Part shown: in pieces, positions 24,549-33,208 of the stretch
Layout: the number at the start of each line of letters is the position of its first letter
Numbering within the stretch: the first letter of the stretch is position 1
Source of the DNA: Mycobacterium haemophilum DSM 44634
GTDB lineage: Bacteria > Actinomycetota > Actinomycetes > Mycobacteriales > Mycobacteriaceae
Assembly: GCF_000340435.2 (NCBI RefSeq)
Contig: NZ_CP011883.2
Location: 2,836,687-2,900,686 of the forward strand
Direction of reading: 5' to 3'
Length of the DNA stretch: 64,000 bases
Notes under the pieces: model-generated
Told to the model about the DNA's origin: nothing
Database searches by the model: none
What the model saw: only the letters and a program-made list of their open reading frames with translations
Program-made: the position numbers and the translations under genes

Positions 24549-25805
24549 TCAGTTCAATCGCTCGGTCTGCAGCGACACACCCGCGGCGGGGAACCGTGCC
24601 AACAACGCATCACCCATCGCGGCCGCGGGCGTAAGCACGCCCCGCAGGCCGGTGAGCTTGTCACGGTCGAATGCCAGCGCCAGACCGCACTCCCCGAGCA
24701 GCACCGACGTCGCCTGGTAACCGGGGTCGCCGTCCTGCGCCATGCGCGCCACGTACCGGGCACCGGTTGTCGTGGTGGTGTATGTCTCGATCCGATAGAA
24801 GCCGCGCTCCCGAGTCGCCGCACTTGGGCCGGTGCCGGGTTTGGGAACGACTCGCTCCACCAGCCCACGCGGCAGTAGCCGGAAGTAGCGGCTGCCCAGT
24901 CCGGACATCACGTTGCCGACCCCGCTGACGATGGCCGACGCCACCGGCGCCACGGTCGACGAGCCTAGGCTCATGCTTTCGCTATAGCGGAACCGTCTGC
25001 CATACGCCCAGCCCAATAACGCGTTGCTGCGCCGCACGATCCGCGTGTTCGTCGGCGCCATCATAAATCCGGCCGTCCACAGACCGGCCAGTTCCGGCGC
25101 AATCTGACGGCCACGACGCCACGGCAAATCGGGTTGCGGGCCGAGTTCGGGCTCGGCACCGCGGTCGGTGCTCAGCGTGTATGGATCCGCGAATTGGCGA
25201 CGCATGTCGGGATCACTGGAGACGGTGTGCAGCACTTCCAGCAGCGACGCGATGGTGCCGCCGGAGAGCCCGCCGGCCACGGCACGCACCACGAAATCGG
25301 TGCCGACCAGCTCACCGGCACCGTCCTCGGTAGCCGTGCGATACAGGGCGTAGACGGTCAGATCCGATGGCACCGAGTCGAATCCGCAGGCGTGGACGAT
25401 GCGGGCGCCGGTGTCGACGGCCTGCTGGTGATAAAGGTCGATGCTGTTGCGGATGAATGGTGGCTCCCCGCTCAGGTCGGCATAATCAGTACCGGCACCA
25501 GCGCAGGCAGCCACTAACGGAAGCCCGTAGCGGGTGTAGGGCCCAACCGTAGTGACGACGACTCGGGTCCGGGCAGCCATCTCATTCAGGGTCGATGGCG
25601 ATGCCGTATCGGCGGCCAGAACCGGCCAGGACTGCGCGGATTCCCCCAGGATGTCGCGAACGGCCCGCAGCCGTTCCGTTGAGCGGCCGGCCAGTGCAAT
25701 GCGGGCATCCCCACCGGCCCGGGCTAGATATTCGGCAGTCAGCTTCCCGACGAAGCCTGTGGCTCCATATATGACGATGTCGAATTCGCGCTGGGTTGCG
25801 GTCAT
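24549..25805 (-). CDS. Saccharopine dehydrogenase-like / trans-enoyl-reductase-like protein
   Basis: 418 residues, the counterpart of Rv2449c. An N-terminal Rossmann nucleotide-binding motif GATGFVGKLTAEYLA begins at residue 14. Family sequences YTRYGLPLVAACAGAGTDY, DLSGEPPFIR and HACGFDSVPSDL follow. Relatives include the trans-acting enoyl reductase of phthiocerol/phenolphthiocerol synthesis, but this paralogue's substrate is unknown. The ATG at 25805 lies 7 nt after TAGCGT (TANNNT), so a leaderless transcript is plausible. Confidence 0.87.
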   Translation of the reverse strand: MTATQREFDIVIYGATGFVGKLTAEYLARAGGDARIALAGRSTERLRAVRDILGESAQSWPVLAADTASPSTLNEMAARTRVVVTTVGPYTRYGLPLVAACAGAGTDYADLSGEPPFIRNSIDLYHQQAVDTGARIVHACGFDSVPSDLTVYALYRTATEDGAGELVGTDFVVRAVAGGLSGGTIASLLEVLHTVSSDPDMRRQFADPYTLSTDRGAEPELGPQPDLPWRRGRQIAPELAGLWTAGFMMAPTNTRIVRRSNALLGWAYGRRFRYSESMSLGSSTVAPVASAIVSGVGNVMSGLGSRYFRLLPRGLVERVVPKPGTGPSAATRERGFYRIETYTTTTTGARYVARMAQDGDPGYQATSVLLGECGLALAFDRDKLTGLRGVLTPAAAMGDALLARFPAAGVSLQTERLN

Positions 25806-25994
25806 CGGCCCGACGCTACTCTCGACACCTCAGCTGCTCCCCGCGCGTGTCGGGCGCGTATCGGGAAGGAAGACAGCCCAGGTGCCCCACTGCGTACCGG
25901 CCGTCTCAGGGTATCGCGGGCCTGGGCCCCGAAGGTCCGGCATTGTTGGCGTGCGACAGCGGTCCGTTCCTGGGCAGTCAGTTCAGGTAGTTTG

Positions 25995-26465
25995 TCAGCC
26001 GCGCCGGCCACAGACCGGCCAGGCGCCGATGCCCTGGGAGCGCAGCACATTCTCGGCCACCCGGATCTGCTCCTCGCGGCTCGCGTTGTTCGCCGATCCG
26101 GAGCCACCATTGGCTCGCCAGGTGCTGGGGCTGAACTGCAAGCCGCCGGAGTAGCCGTTACCGGTGTTGATCGACCAGTTGCCACCGGACTCACACTGCG
26201 CGATCGCATCCCAGTTCACGCTGTATGCCTTGATCGGCACCGGAGGCGGCGGGGGCGGCGCCGGATCAAAACCCACCGGCGCCGGGGGCGGCGGCACGTC
26301 GGGCGCCGGAAGCGGCGGGGGCGGCGGCACGTCCAGGGCGGGCCCGGCCGGCCCCAAGTTCGGGTCCATGCCCACCACATCCGCGTTGGCGGTAGCGGCG
26401 GATGACACAGTCACGAGCGCCCCCGTGACGGCGGCGACGATGAGCATCTTGCGGACGTTCTTCAA
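25995..26465 (-). CDS. rpfE: Resuscitation-promoting factor E (secreted)
   Basis: 156 residues. A Sec signal peptide (1-31, cleaved near TANA/DVVG) is followed by a Pro/Ala-rich linker (about 35-80) and a C-terminal Rpf domain. The Rpf domain has the catalytic Glu in AIAQCESGGNWSINTGNGYS and ends WPVCGRRG, essentially as in RpfE of M. tuberculosis. Rpf domains cleave peptidoglycan and promote exit from dormancy. I place the start at TTG 26465, with GAAAGGA about 7 nt upstream, because longer frames add residues unlike a signal peptide. The leader (about 26466-26660) is rich in inverted repeats and may regulate expression. Confidence 0.92.
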   Translation of the reverse strand: MKNVRKMLIVAAVTGALVTVSSAATANADVVGMDPNLGPAGPALDVPPPPPLPAPDVPPPPAPVGFDPAPPPPPPVPIKAYSVNWDAIAQCESGGNWSINTGNGYSGGLQFSPSTWRANGGSGSANNASREEQIRVAENVLRSQGIGAWPVCGRRG

Positions 26466-26509
26466 GACTGTTCCTTTCGCGGTGCGCGCACCAAAGCCAG
26501 CCCACGGTT

Positions 26510-26656
26510 GTGGGTTGGGGTGTTTTGTCCATGCGGGATTGCTGCTTTGGGACGTGTCGTCTGCTCTGACACGACAGCGGGGCCTGAGTTGTCCGGCGGC
26601 TGCTACCACCGGCTTCGGAGCGACTGTCGCCGTCCTCAGCCCCGCTCACACGCGGG
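26510..26656 (-). promoter_or_regulatory. Structured rpfE leader with mutually exclusive stems
   Basis: On the minus strand, in transcript order: 26656-26652 pairs with 26645-26641 (CCCGC/GCGGG); 26646-26635 pairs with 26588-26576 (12 bp with one bulged C), enclosing 26612-26606 with 26599-26593 (CCGGTGG/CCGCCGG, a G-T wobble that works only on this strand); then 26573-26568 with 26558-26553 (CGTGTC/GACACG); and CCCAC/GTGGG near 26500-26515. The first two stems share 26641-26645, so only one can form. An A/T-rich patch at 26662-26676 could hold the promoter. Confidence 0.45.
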
Positions 26657-26676
26657 TCCGTGGATTATTTTTTATG

Positions 26677-27489
26677 GGCCCATATCGGGCCGCGTTGAGC
26701 ACAGTACGAGACCAGATTGCATTCGTCATCTTCAACAAAACGCATATCTCGGTCCTATAACGACCCGATCACGGCGCAATCGCAGAACTATCTCTGCAGG
26801 TCAGCCATCGGTTTTCAACTGGCGCCAATACTTCGCCACCAAGATGTACTCGTGAGCCAAATCACGCAAATACTGTGGGCTGGGACACGAATTGGGCCGA
26901 AAGTGACACAGCCAGTTCGGCCTACACCGCGCGACCATGAGAGATGTGGGGCGATAGCGAGGTTCGCCGGATTCAACCCCACCGCGCCCGAGCCGGGCCA
27001 ACAATTCCCGCCTACAAATCTAAACAGCAAGCGCTACAACATTATTCGACGATCTCCATGAGCAGGAAAGCGACATCGCACGCTATCCGGGATCGGCGCG
27101 ATACAATTACTTCACATCGACAACAATTTCTATCAGCTACCAATGCTTGTGGACATCAATGGCCGCGCAGCGCCCCGCCCGGCCAGGCGCGATCCGATCG
27201 GGCAAGGATCTGATCTGCGATTTTGGGTAAACAAATTCGCCACAAAACTCTCTGGGCGCAGGCAATGCCACATCTGATTGAATCCAACGCGCCGGATGAC
27301 TCAAAACAACGCTGTTCCAACACAATACGGTATGCGTCCAGGCCGCCCAGATGGATCTACTCCGAGTCAGCTCACGCGAATATGACACGTCACCGTCTCG
27401 ATTAAAGAGAACTTTCTCGCCAGACAACCGGGCAAATTACTCTGTGATTCGACAAGGAATTTGGAGCGAAAAATTACGGAATAGCCGAC
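26677..27489. other. AT-richer region without a supported gene
   Basis: About 0.8 kb between the rpfE leader and mobA. A sampled 60-bp line (27001-27060) has 26 G/C (43%), well below the neighbouring genes. Short frames exist on both strands (for example 26717-27061 plus and 27137-27427 minus), but none has a family signature, mycobacterial codon usage or a clear ribosome-binding site. M. tuberculosis annotates two small hypotheticals (Rv2451, Rv2452c) in the equivalent gap. Confidence 0.5.
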
Positions 27490-28095
27490 TCAGAATCCGA
27501 ACTGCGTTAATGCGCGCAAATCAGCGGCCGTATTGACGTTCGTCAACGGCCGCGAGTCCGACATCACGATCCGCTGCGTGTCCGACGCGTCGACCAATGC
27601 GCGCATCGTGCGCTCACCGGCGGCCACCAACGCATCAGCTCGGTCGGCCAGATCCGTCCGGTACACCGCGGAGAGGTAGTGGTCCTGGCCGTCCCACGGC
27701 AACACGACCTCGGCGGCAGTCTCGCGGGCCCGGCGGACGAGGTGATCGATCAATTCGACGGAGAGAAGCGGCATGTCGACGGCGCAGACGAACGCAAGCC
27801 GAGCACCCGCCTCTGCCGCCACCCGCAATGCCCGCCCGGTCGCCGGCAACGGCCCCAGCCCGCGCACCTCGTCGCGCATGATGCGGGCCTGCAGCGCAGG
27901 CAACGGTTGTCCTGGGGCGGCCATCACGAAAACCGGTTCGCAGCGCTGGACAACAATGCCAAGGACGTGCTCAACCATCGTGGTGGCTCCCCCAGGCACC
28001 GCCAAGCTGGCCTTGTCACGGCCCATACGCCGCGATTCGCCCCCAGCGAGAACGACACCGGCCAGCGACACCGCGTCGAGCATTGGCTCAGCCAC
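27490..28095 (-). CDS. mobA: Molybdenum cofactor guanylyltransferase
   Basis: 201 residues from GTG 28095, exactly the length of MobA (Rv2453c). It attaches GMP to molybdopterin to form the guanine dinucleotide cofactor. The nucleotidyltransferase loop VVLAGGESRRMGRDKA (residues 14-29) and the metal-binding VCAVDMPLL are present. An open frame extends 74 codons further upstream into korB, but the GTG sits 1 bp after the korB stop and gives the family N-terminus. It is probably co-transcribed with korA-korB, as in M. tuberculosis. Confidence 0.92.
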   Translation of the reverse strand: MAEPMLDAVSLAGVVLAGGESRRMGRDKASLAVPGGATTMVEHVLGIVVQRCEPVFVMAAPGQPLPALQARIMRDEVRGLGPLPATGRALRVAAEAGARLAFVCAVDMPLLSVELIDHLVRRARETAAEVVLPWDGQDHYLSAVYRTDLADRADALVAAGERTMRALVDASDTQRIVMSDSRPLTNVNTAADLRALTQFGF

Positions 28096-28096
28096 G

Positions 28097-29197
28097 TCAG
28101 TCGACGGTCCAGGTGTCGCGCCCACGCACCAACGATTGCAGTGCGGCCCTATCGGACGCAGTCGAGCTCTGGGCGGCACGGACCTGAGAGCGGGCCGCGT
28201 CATCGTAAGTTGGCCGGCTGATCTGGCGGAAGATGCCCAGCACGGTGTGGTCGAGGTTCTGATCGGATAGCCGCGATAGCGCAAACGCATAGGCTGCGTC
28301 GTCGGTATATGCGTCATGCACGACGATCTCCTCGACAGCGACGTCGGCGGTCTTAGCCACGTCGAGGGAAAAGCCGGACTTCACTACGCAGTATTCGCCG
28401 TTGGCGCCAAACACGATCGGCTCGCCGTGCCGGACATTGATCACCCGCTCTTCGGCGCCCTCTTTGCGCAGTGCGTCAAACGAGCCGTCGTTGAAGATGG
28501 GGCAATCCTGCAGGATCTCGACCAGGGCAGCGCCACGGTGCTGAGCCGCGGCGCGCAGCACCTCAGTGAGCCCGTTGCGGTCCGAGTCCAGCGCGCGGCC
28601 GACGAAGGTCGACTCGGCGCCCAGCGCCAACGACACCGGGTTGAACGGGTAATCCAACGAGCCCATCGGGGTCGATTTGGTGACCTTGCCAACCTCTGAC
28701 GTCGGCGAATACTGGCCTTTGGTTAACCCGTAAATCCGGTTGTTGAATAACAGAATTGTCATGTTGATGTTGCGGCGCAGCGCGTGGATCAGGTGGTTGC
28801 CGCCGATCGACAACGCGTCACCGTCACCGGTGACCACCCACACCGACAGATCTTCGCGAGCCAACGCCAGACCGGTCGCGATCGCCGGCGCGCGGCCGTG
28901 GATCGAGTGGAACCCATAGGTCTCCAGGTAGTACGGGAACCGGCTAGAGCATCCGATGCCGCTGATGAACACGATGTTCTCGCGGCGCAGCCCCAATTCG
29001 GGCAGAAAGTTGCGGATGGTGTTGAGGATGACGTAGTCGCCACAGCCCGGGCACCAGCGGACCTCCTGGTCGCTAGTAAAGTCCTTGGACTTCTGCGGCT
29101 GTTCCCCGGGAGACACAGTGGGCACACAAGCATGTTTCGTCGACGTCGGAGTCACTCCGAGGTCGGTGCCCGCCAGATTGCCGATCGCGCTAGTCAT
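28097..29197 (-). CDS. korB: 2-oxoglutarate:ferredoxin oxidoreductase, beta subunit
   Basis: 366 residues (373 in M. tuberculosis). It binds thiamine pyrophosphate and the iron-sulfur cluster of the CoA-dependent, O2-tolerant 2-oxoglutarate oxidoreductase that supports the TCA cycle. Visible motifs are RWCPGCGDY, GIGCSSRFPYYL, the TPP signature VTGDGDALSIGGNH and MTILLFNNRIYGLTKGQ. Its ATG follows directly after a MIRU-like repeat (29200-29255) that supplies GAGGAGGAG as ribosome-binding site. Subunit KorA is encoded just upstream. Confidence 0.95.
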   Translation of the reverse strand: MTSAIGNLAGTDLGVTPTSTKHACVPTVSPGEQPQKSKDFTSDQEVRWCPGCGDYVILNTIRNFLPELGLRRENIVFISGIGCSSRFPYYLETYGFHSIHGRAPAIATGLALAREDLSVWVVTGDGDALSIGGNHLIHALRRNINMTILLFNNRIYGLTKGQYSPTSEVGKVTKSTPMGSLDYPFNPVSLALGAESTFVGRALDSDRNGLTEVLRAAAQHRGAALVEILQDCPIFNDGSFDALRKEGAEERVINVRHGEPIVFGANGEYCVVKSGFSLDVAKTADVAVEEIVVHDAYTDDAAYAFALSRLSDQNLDHTVLGIFRQISRPTYDDAARSQVRAAQSSTASDRAALQSLVRGRDTWTVD

Positions 29198-29199
29198 GA

Positions 29200-29255
29200 G
29201 CGCCGCTCCTCCTCATCGCTTCGCTCGGCATCGCCGCATCGTCGCATCGTCGCGG
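29200..29255 (-). repeat. MIRU-like repeat between korA and korB
   Basis: This fills most of the 80-bp gap. Its first 22 nt (29200-29221) are identical to 12956-12977 in obg. The distal part contains short GCATCGTC/GCATCGCC iterations. On the minus strand it provides a GAGGAGGAG ribosome-binding site for korB, a known way for such repeats to sit between coupled genes. Confidence 0.55.
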
Positions 29256-29277
29256 CGCGGGTCATGCCAACCATGCA

Positions 29278-31251
29278 TTAGACTCCCGCTCCAACCGTGG
29301 CCGCCGCCAATCTGGCGACCATCGTCTTATCTTGCTCGATCTCAGCCAGTGTGCCGCCCAGCGCGGCACGGATAACGCGGCCCACCTCGTCGGCCAGGAA
29401 CGAAACACCCTGCACCTTGGTGACCGACTGCACGTCGACCAAATACTTGCCGCGCAGCACCATCGCCAGCTGACCCAGGTTCATCTCCGGTGCCACCACC
29501 ATCGGGTAACGCCGCAGCACGTCGCCCAGGTTGGCCGGGAATGGGCGCAGGTACCGCAGGTGGGCATGCGCGACCTTGATGCCCTTGCGCCGGGCGCGTC
29601 GGCAGGCTTCACCGATCGGGCCGTACGAACTGCCCCACCCAATCAGCAGCAGCTCGGCATCTGAAGTCGGATCGTCGACCTCTAGATCGGGAACCCGGAT
29701 GCCGTCGATCTTGGCCTGGCGCAACCTGACCATGAGGTCATGGTTGACCGGCTCGTAGGAAATGTTGCCGGTGCCATTCGCCGCTTCCAACCCACCGATG
29801 CGGTGTTCCAGACCGGGGGTGCCCGGGACTGCGAATTGTCGAGCCAGTGTTTCCGGGTCACGAGCATAGGGCTGGAAGGGCTCGTCGGGTTTGGCGAAGG
29901 TGTGCTCGATGGGCGCCAACGCGCTGACGTCCGGGATTCGCCACGGCTCCGAGCCATTGGCGATGGCGCCGTCGGACAACACGATTACTGGCGTGTGATA
30001 CGACACCGCGATGCGCACCGCTTCGAGGGCAGTCTCAAAGCAATCCGACGGAGACCGCGGTGCCAGCACCGCCACCGGTGATTCCCCATTGCGGCCATAC
30101 AACGCCTGCAGCAGGTCAGCCTGCTCGGTCTTGGTCGGCAGACCAGTCGAGGGTCCGCCCCGCTGCACGTCGATAACCAACAGCGGCAGTTCGGTCATCA
30201 CACCGAGGCCTAGCGCCTCGGTCTTCAGCGAAAGGCCTGGGCCCGATGTGCTCGTGACTCCCAGCGCACCGCCGTAAGCGGCGCCCAGTGCGGCGCAGAT
30301 ACCGCCGATCTCGTCTTCCGCTTGAAACGTGATCACGTTGAAATTCTTGTGCTTGGACAGCTCGTGCAGGATGTCCGATGCCGGTGTAATCGGATAGCTG
30401 CCGAGCACGACCGGAACGTTGGCAAGCTGGCCGGCTGCGACGATGCCGTAGGCTAGCGCGGTGTTGCCTGAGATCTGCCGGTATTCGCCGGCCGGCAGCG
30501 TCGCTGGGGGCACCTCGAACGTGGTGCCGAAAGCCTCGGTGGTTTCGCCGTAGTTCCAGCCCGCCTTCAGCGCGAGGACGTTGGCCTCCGCGACATCGGG
30601 CTTGCGCGCGAACTTCTCCCTAATGAAAGTTTCGCTGGTCAGGATCGGCCGCCCGTACATCCACGACAACAACCCCAGCGCAAACATGTTCTTGGCGCGC
30701 TGCCCGTCTTTCTTGGACGCGCCGATCACTTCGACTGCCCCGAGGGTCAGGGTGGTCATCGGGACGGCGTGAACGACGTATTCCTCCAGCTCATCGGACT
30801 CCAGTGGGTTGGTTACGTAGCCCACCTTCATCAGGTTGCGCTTGGTGAACTCGTCAGAGTTCGCGATCACCATTCCGCCACGCGGCAGATCGCCAAGGTT
30901 GGCCTTCAGCGCTGCCGGATTCATCGCGACAAGCACGTCCGGTCGGTCGCCGGCGGTCAAGATGTCGTAGTCGGCGATTTGAATCTGGAAAGAGGAGACG
31001 CCGGGCAGGGTGCCTGCTGGTGCGCGAATCTCGGCGGGGTAGTTCGGCTGGGTAGCCAGGTCGTTGCCGAAAAGCGCCGCCTCCGAGGTAAACCGGTCGC
31101 CGGTCAGCTGCATACCGTCGCCGGAATCCCCGGCGAAACGGATAACAACCCTTTCCAGGCGTCGTCGGTTGGGCCCGGTATCAGCAGCAGCCCCAGTATG
31201 AGACTCTGACCCGGCGCCGCTGCCATTCGGATCCACGTCTCCGCCTTCCAT
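29278..31251 (-). CDS. korA: 2-oxoglutarate:ferredoxin oxidoreductase, fused gamma/alpha subunit
   Basis: 657 residues (653 in M. tuberculosis). The N-terminal gamma domain (RFAGDSGDGMQLTGDRFTSE, about 35-220) is fused to the alpha pyrimidine-binding and transketolase-like domains (GNTALAYGIVAAGQL, YPITPASDILHEL, TSGPGLSLKTEALGLG). Together with KorB it oxidises 2-oxoglutarate to succinyl-CoA and reduces ferredoxin. The ATG at 31251 has GGAG 5 nt upstream. In M. tuberculosis a transporter gene (Rv2456c) lies upstream; here there is a 385-bp gap before clpX. Confidence 0.95.
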   Translation of the reverse strand: MEGGDVDPNGSGAGSESHTGAAADTGPNRRRLERVVIRFAGDSGDGMQLTGDRFTSEAALFGNDLATQPNYPAEIRAPAGTLPGVSSFQIQIADYDILTAGDRPDVLVAMNPAALKANLGDLPRGGMVIANSDEFTKRNLMKVGYVTNPLESDELEEYVVHAVPMTTLTLGAVEVIGASKKDGQRAKNMFALGLLSWMYGRPILTSETFIREKFARKPDVAEANVLALKAGWNYGETTEAFGTTFEVPPATLPAGEYRQISGNTALAYGIVAAGQLANVPVVLGSYPITPASDILHELSKHKNFNVITFQAEDEIGGICAALGAAYGGALGVTSTSGPGLSLKTEALGLGVMTELPLLVIDVQRGGPSTGLPTKTEQADLLQALYGRNGESPVAVLAPRSPSDCFETALEAVRIAVSYHTPVIVLSDGAIANGSEPWRIPDVSALAPIEHTFAKPDEPFQPYARDPETLARQFAVPGTPGLEHRIGGLEAANGTGNISYEPVNHDLMVRLRQAKIDGIRVPDLEVDDPTSDAELLLIGWGSSYGPIGEACRRARRKGIKVAHAHLRYLRPFPANLGDVLRRYPMVVAPEMNLGQLAMVLRGKYLVDVQSVTKVQGVSFLADEVGRVIRAALGGTLAEIEQDKTMVARLAAATVGAGV

Positions 31252-31636
31252 CTGTTCTCCGGACAGGCACTCCGCGCTGCAGCTTCAGGTTACGCGCCGT
31301 CGGAGTGACTCCCCCGCGCTCGCGCTCTATGTCACTGGCGGTGCCAATTATGGCACTGCTTCATGAGGCATACGCCCGTCGTGGACCCCGGACAGGCGGC
31401 GAGTTCGCCGTCAAAAGACCACGTCAGTGAGGGATAGCTGGGGCGAACGTACGAAACTGTGGTATTAGTCACGTCTGCCGGGCACAGGCCCACATCCGAG
31501 CAACTCCACCCGGTGAACACGTTCATTTTCTGGTGCCGATCCCGACGTCCCGGCCGGCCTGAGCGTTCTCGTCGCAGGGCTCGAACGGAATTGCCCGGCT
31601 CCTCAGCCGGCCTTTCCGGCCGGCATCGTCGCAGGG
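31252..31636. other. Gap between clpX and korA with a hairpin and a short Cys-containing frame
   Basis: On the minus strand directly after the clpX stop, GCCGGCC GGAAA GGCCGGC (31610-31630) forms a 7-bp GC hairpin without a T-run. TCGTCGCAGGGCT occurs twice, near 31569 and 31626. A 64-codon frame (31332-31526, minus) reads MNVFTGWSCSDVGLCPADVT and has four more cysteines or aromatic clusters later. It could be the remnant of a secreted protein but has no signal peptide or recognisable family. Confidence 0.35.
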
Positions 31637-32917
31637 CTAGGCACTCTTGTCGCGGCGCTCAGTGCGCGACGGCTTGCGCGGCACGATCGTCGGCAACACG
31701 TTGTCCTGCACGGTCTCCTTGGTCACCACCACTTTGGCGACGTCGTCGCGGCTGGGTATGTCATACATCACGGGTAGCAGGACTTCTTCCATGATGGCCC
31801 GCAGGCCACGAGCGCCGGTGCCGCGGTGGATCGCTTGGTCGGCGATCGCTTCCAGCGCGTCGTCGGTGAATTCCAGCTCCACGCCGTCCATTTCGAAGAG
31901 CCGGGTGTACTGCTTGACCAAAGCGTTCTTCGGCTCGGACAGGATCTTGACCAACGACTCCATGTCGAGATTGGTGACCGAGGCGATCACCGGGAGCCGC
32001 CCGATGAACTCAGGGATCAAGCCGAACTTGATCAGATCTTCGGGCATCACGTCGGCAAAGTGATCGGTGGTGTCGATTTCGGCCTTGGAGCGGACTTCGG
32101 CGCCAAAGCCCAAGCCACGCTTGCCGACCCGCTCGTAGATGATCTTCTCCAACCCGGCGAAGGCACCGGCGACGATGAACAGCACATTGGTGGTATCGAT
32201 CTGGATGAACTCTTGGTGCGGGTGTTTGCGGCCACCCTGCGGAGGCACCGACGCCTGAGTGCCTTCCAGGATTTTCAACAGGGCCTGCTGAACTCCCTCG
32301 CCGGAGACGTCGCGGGTGATGGACGGGTTCTCGCTCTTGCGGGCGATCTTGTCGACCTCGTCGATATAGATGATGCCGGTCTCGGCGCGCTTGACGTCGT
32401 AGTCGGCGGCTTGGATAAGTTTGAGCAGGATGTTCTCGACGTCCTCACCGACATAACCGGCCTCGGTCAGCGCGGTGGCGTCGGCGATGGCGAACGGCAC
32501 GTTGAGCATCTTGGCTAGCGTCTGGGCCAGGTAGGTCTTGCCGCAACCGGTAGGTCCCAGCATCAAGATGTTGGATTTAGTCAGCTCGACCGGTTCGCAC
32601 CTCGAGTCGCGACCCTTCTCGCCGGCTTGGATCCGCTTGTAGTGGTTGTAGACCGCAACGGCCAGTGTCCGCTTGGCGGTGTCCTGCCCGATGACATAGC
32701 CCTCGAGGAACTCCCGAATCTCAACGGGCTTGGGCAGTTCGTCGAGTTTTACCTCGTCGGCGTCGGCCAGTTCCTCTTCGATGATCTCGTTGCACAGGTC
32801 AATACATTCATCGCAGATGTACACCCCGGGACCCGCAATGAGTTTCTTGACCTGTTTCTGACTCTTCCCGCAGAACGAGCATTTCAGCAAGTCACCGCCG
32901 TCTCCGATGCGCGCCAT
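31637..32917 (-). CDS. clpX: ATP-dependent Clp protease unfoldase ClpX
   Basis: 426 residues, the M. tuberculosis length. The N-terminal zinc-binding domain has C13/C16 and C35/C38, and the AAA+ module has Walker A GPTGCGKT near 122, Walker B IIYIDEVDKIARK and sensor motifs. It recognises tagged substrates and feeds them to ClpP1P2, encoded nearby. There is no strong ribosome-binding site at ATG 32917. It stands apart from clpP1-clpP2, separated by mmuM on the other strand. Confidence 0.98.
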   Translation of the reverse strand: MARIGDGGDLLKCSFCGKSQKQVKKLIAGPGVYICDECIDLCNEIIEEELADADEVKLDELPKPVEIREFLEGYVIGQDTAKRTLAVAVYNHYKRIQAGEKGRDSRCEPVELTKSNILMLGPTGCGKTYLAQTLAKMLNVPFAIADATALTEAGYVGEDVENILLKLIQAADYDVKRAETGIIYIDEVDKIARKSENPSITRDVSGEGVQQALLKILEGTQASVPPQGGRKHPHQEFIQIDTTNVLFIVAGAFAGLEKIIYERVGKRGLGFGAEVRSKAEIDTTDHFADVMPEDLIKFGLIPEFIGRLPVIASVTNLDMESLVKILSEPKNALVKQYTRLFEMDGVELEFTDDALEAIADQAIHRGTGARGLRAIMEEVLLPVMYDIPSRDDVAKVVVTKETVQDNVLPTIVPRKPSRTERRDKSA

Positions 32918-33196
32918 GGTGCGTCAGTGCCTACTTCCTGTTCGCCGTTCGTCTTGCTATGCCGCGTGTATTCCCCGACGCTACCCGCTTGTTCGGGCCC
33001 GACGCGACCGTTAGCGCCGAATCGCGTCGTTGATATTCGCGGGTGTTCGTGGGACGTTCATGCCTATCCGTCTGACATGAAACATATAGCCCGACTCCGC
33101 CCGCCACTCGTCGAGACGCGCAATCCGTGTCTCTGGCGTGTCGCGGTCGTTACGTGACCGAAGCCCCTGAGCTGCCGAACCTTCGGGTAATCACCT

Positions 33197-33208
33197 TACA
33201 GTGACCTG
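33197..33208 (+). promoter_or_regulatory. Leaderless promoter of mmuM
   Basis: TACAGT (33197-33202) fits the -10 consensus TANNNT and is followed after 6 nt by the GTG start at 33209. There is no Shine-Dalgarno sequence, so transcription probably starts at the first base of the coding sequence. Confidence 0.45.
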
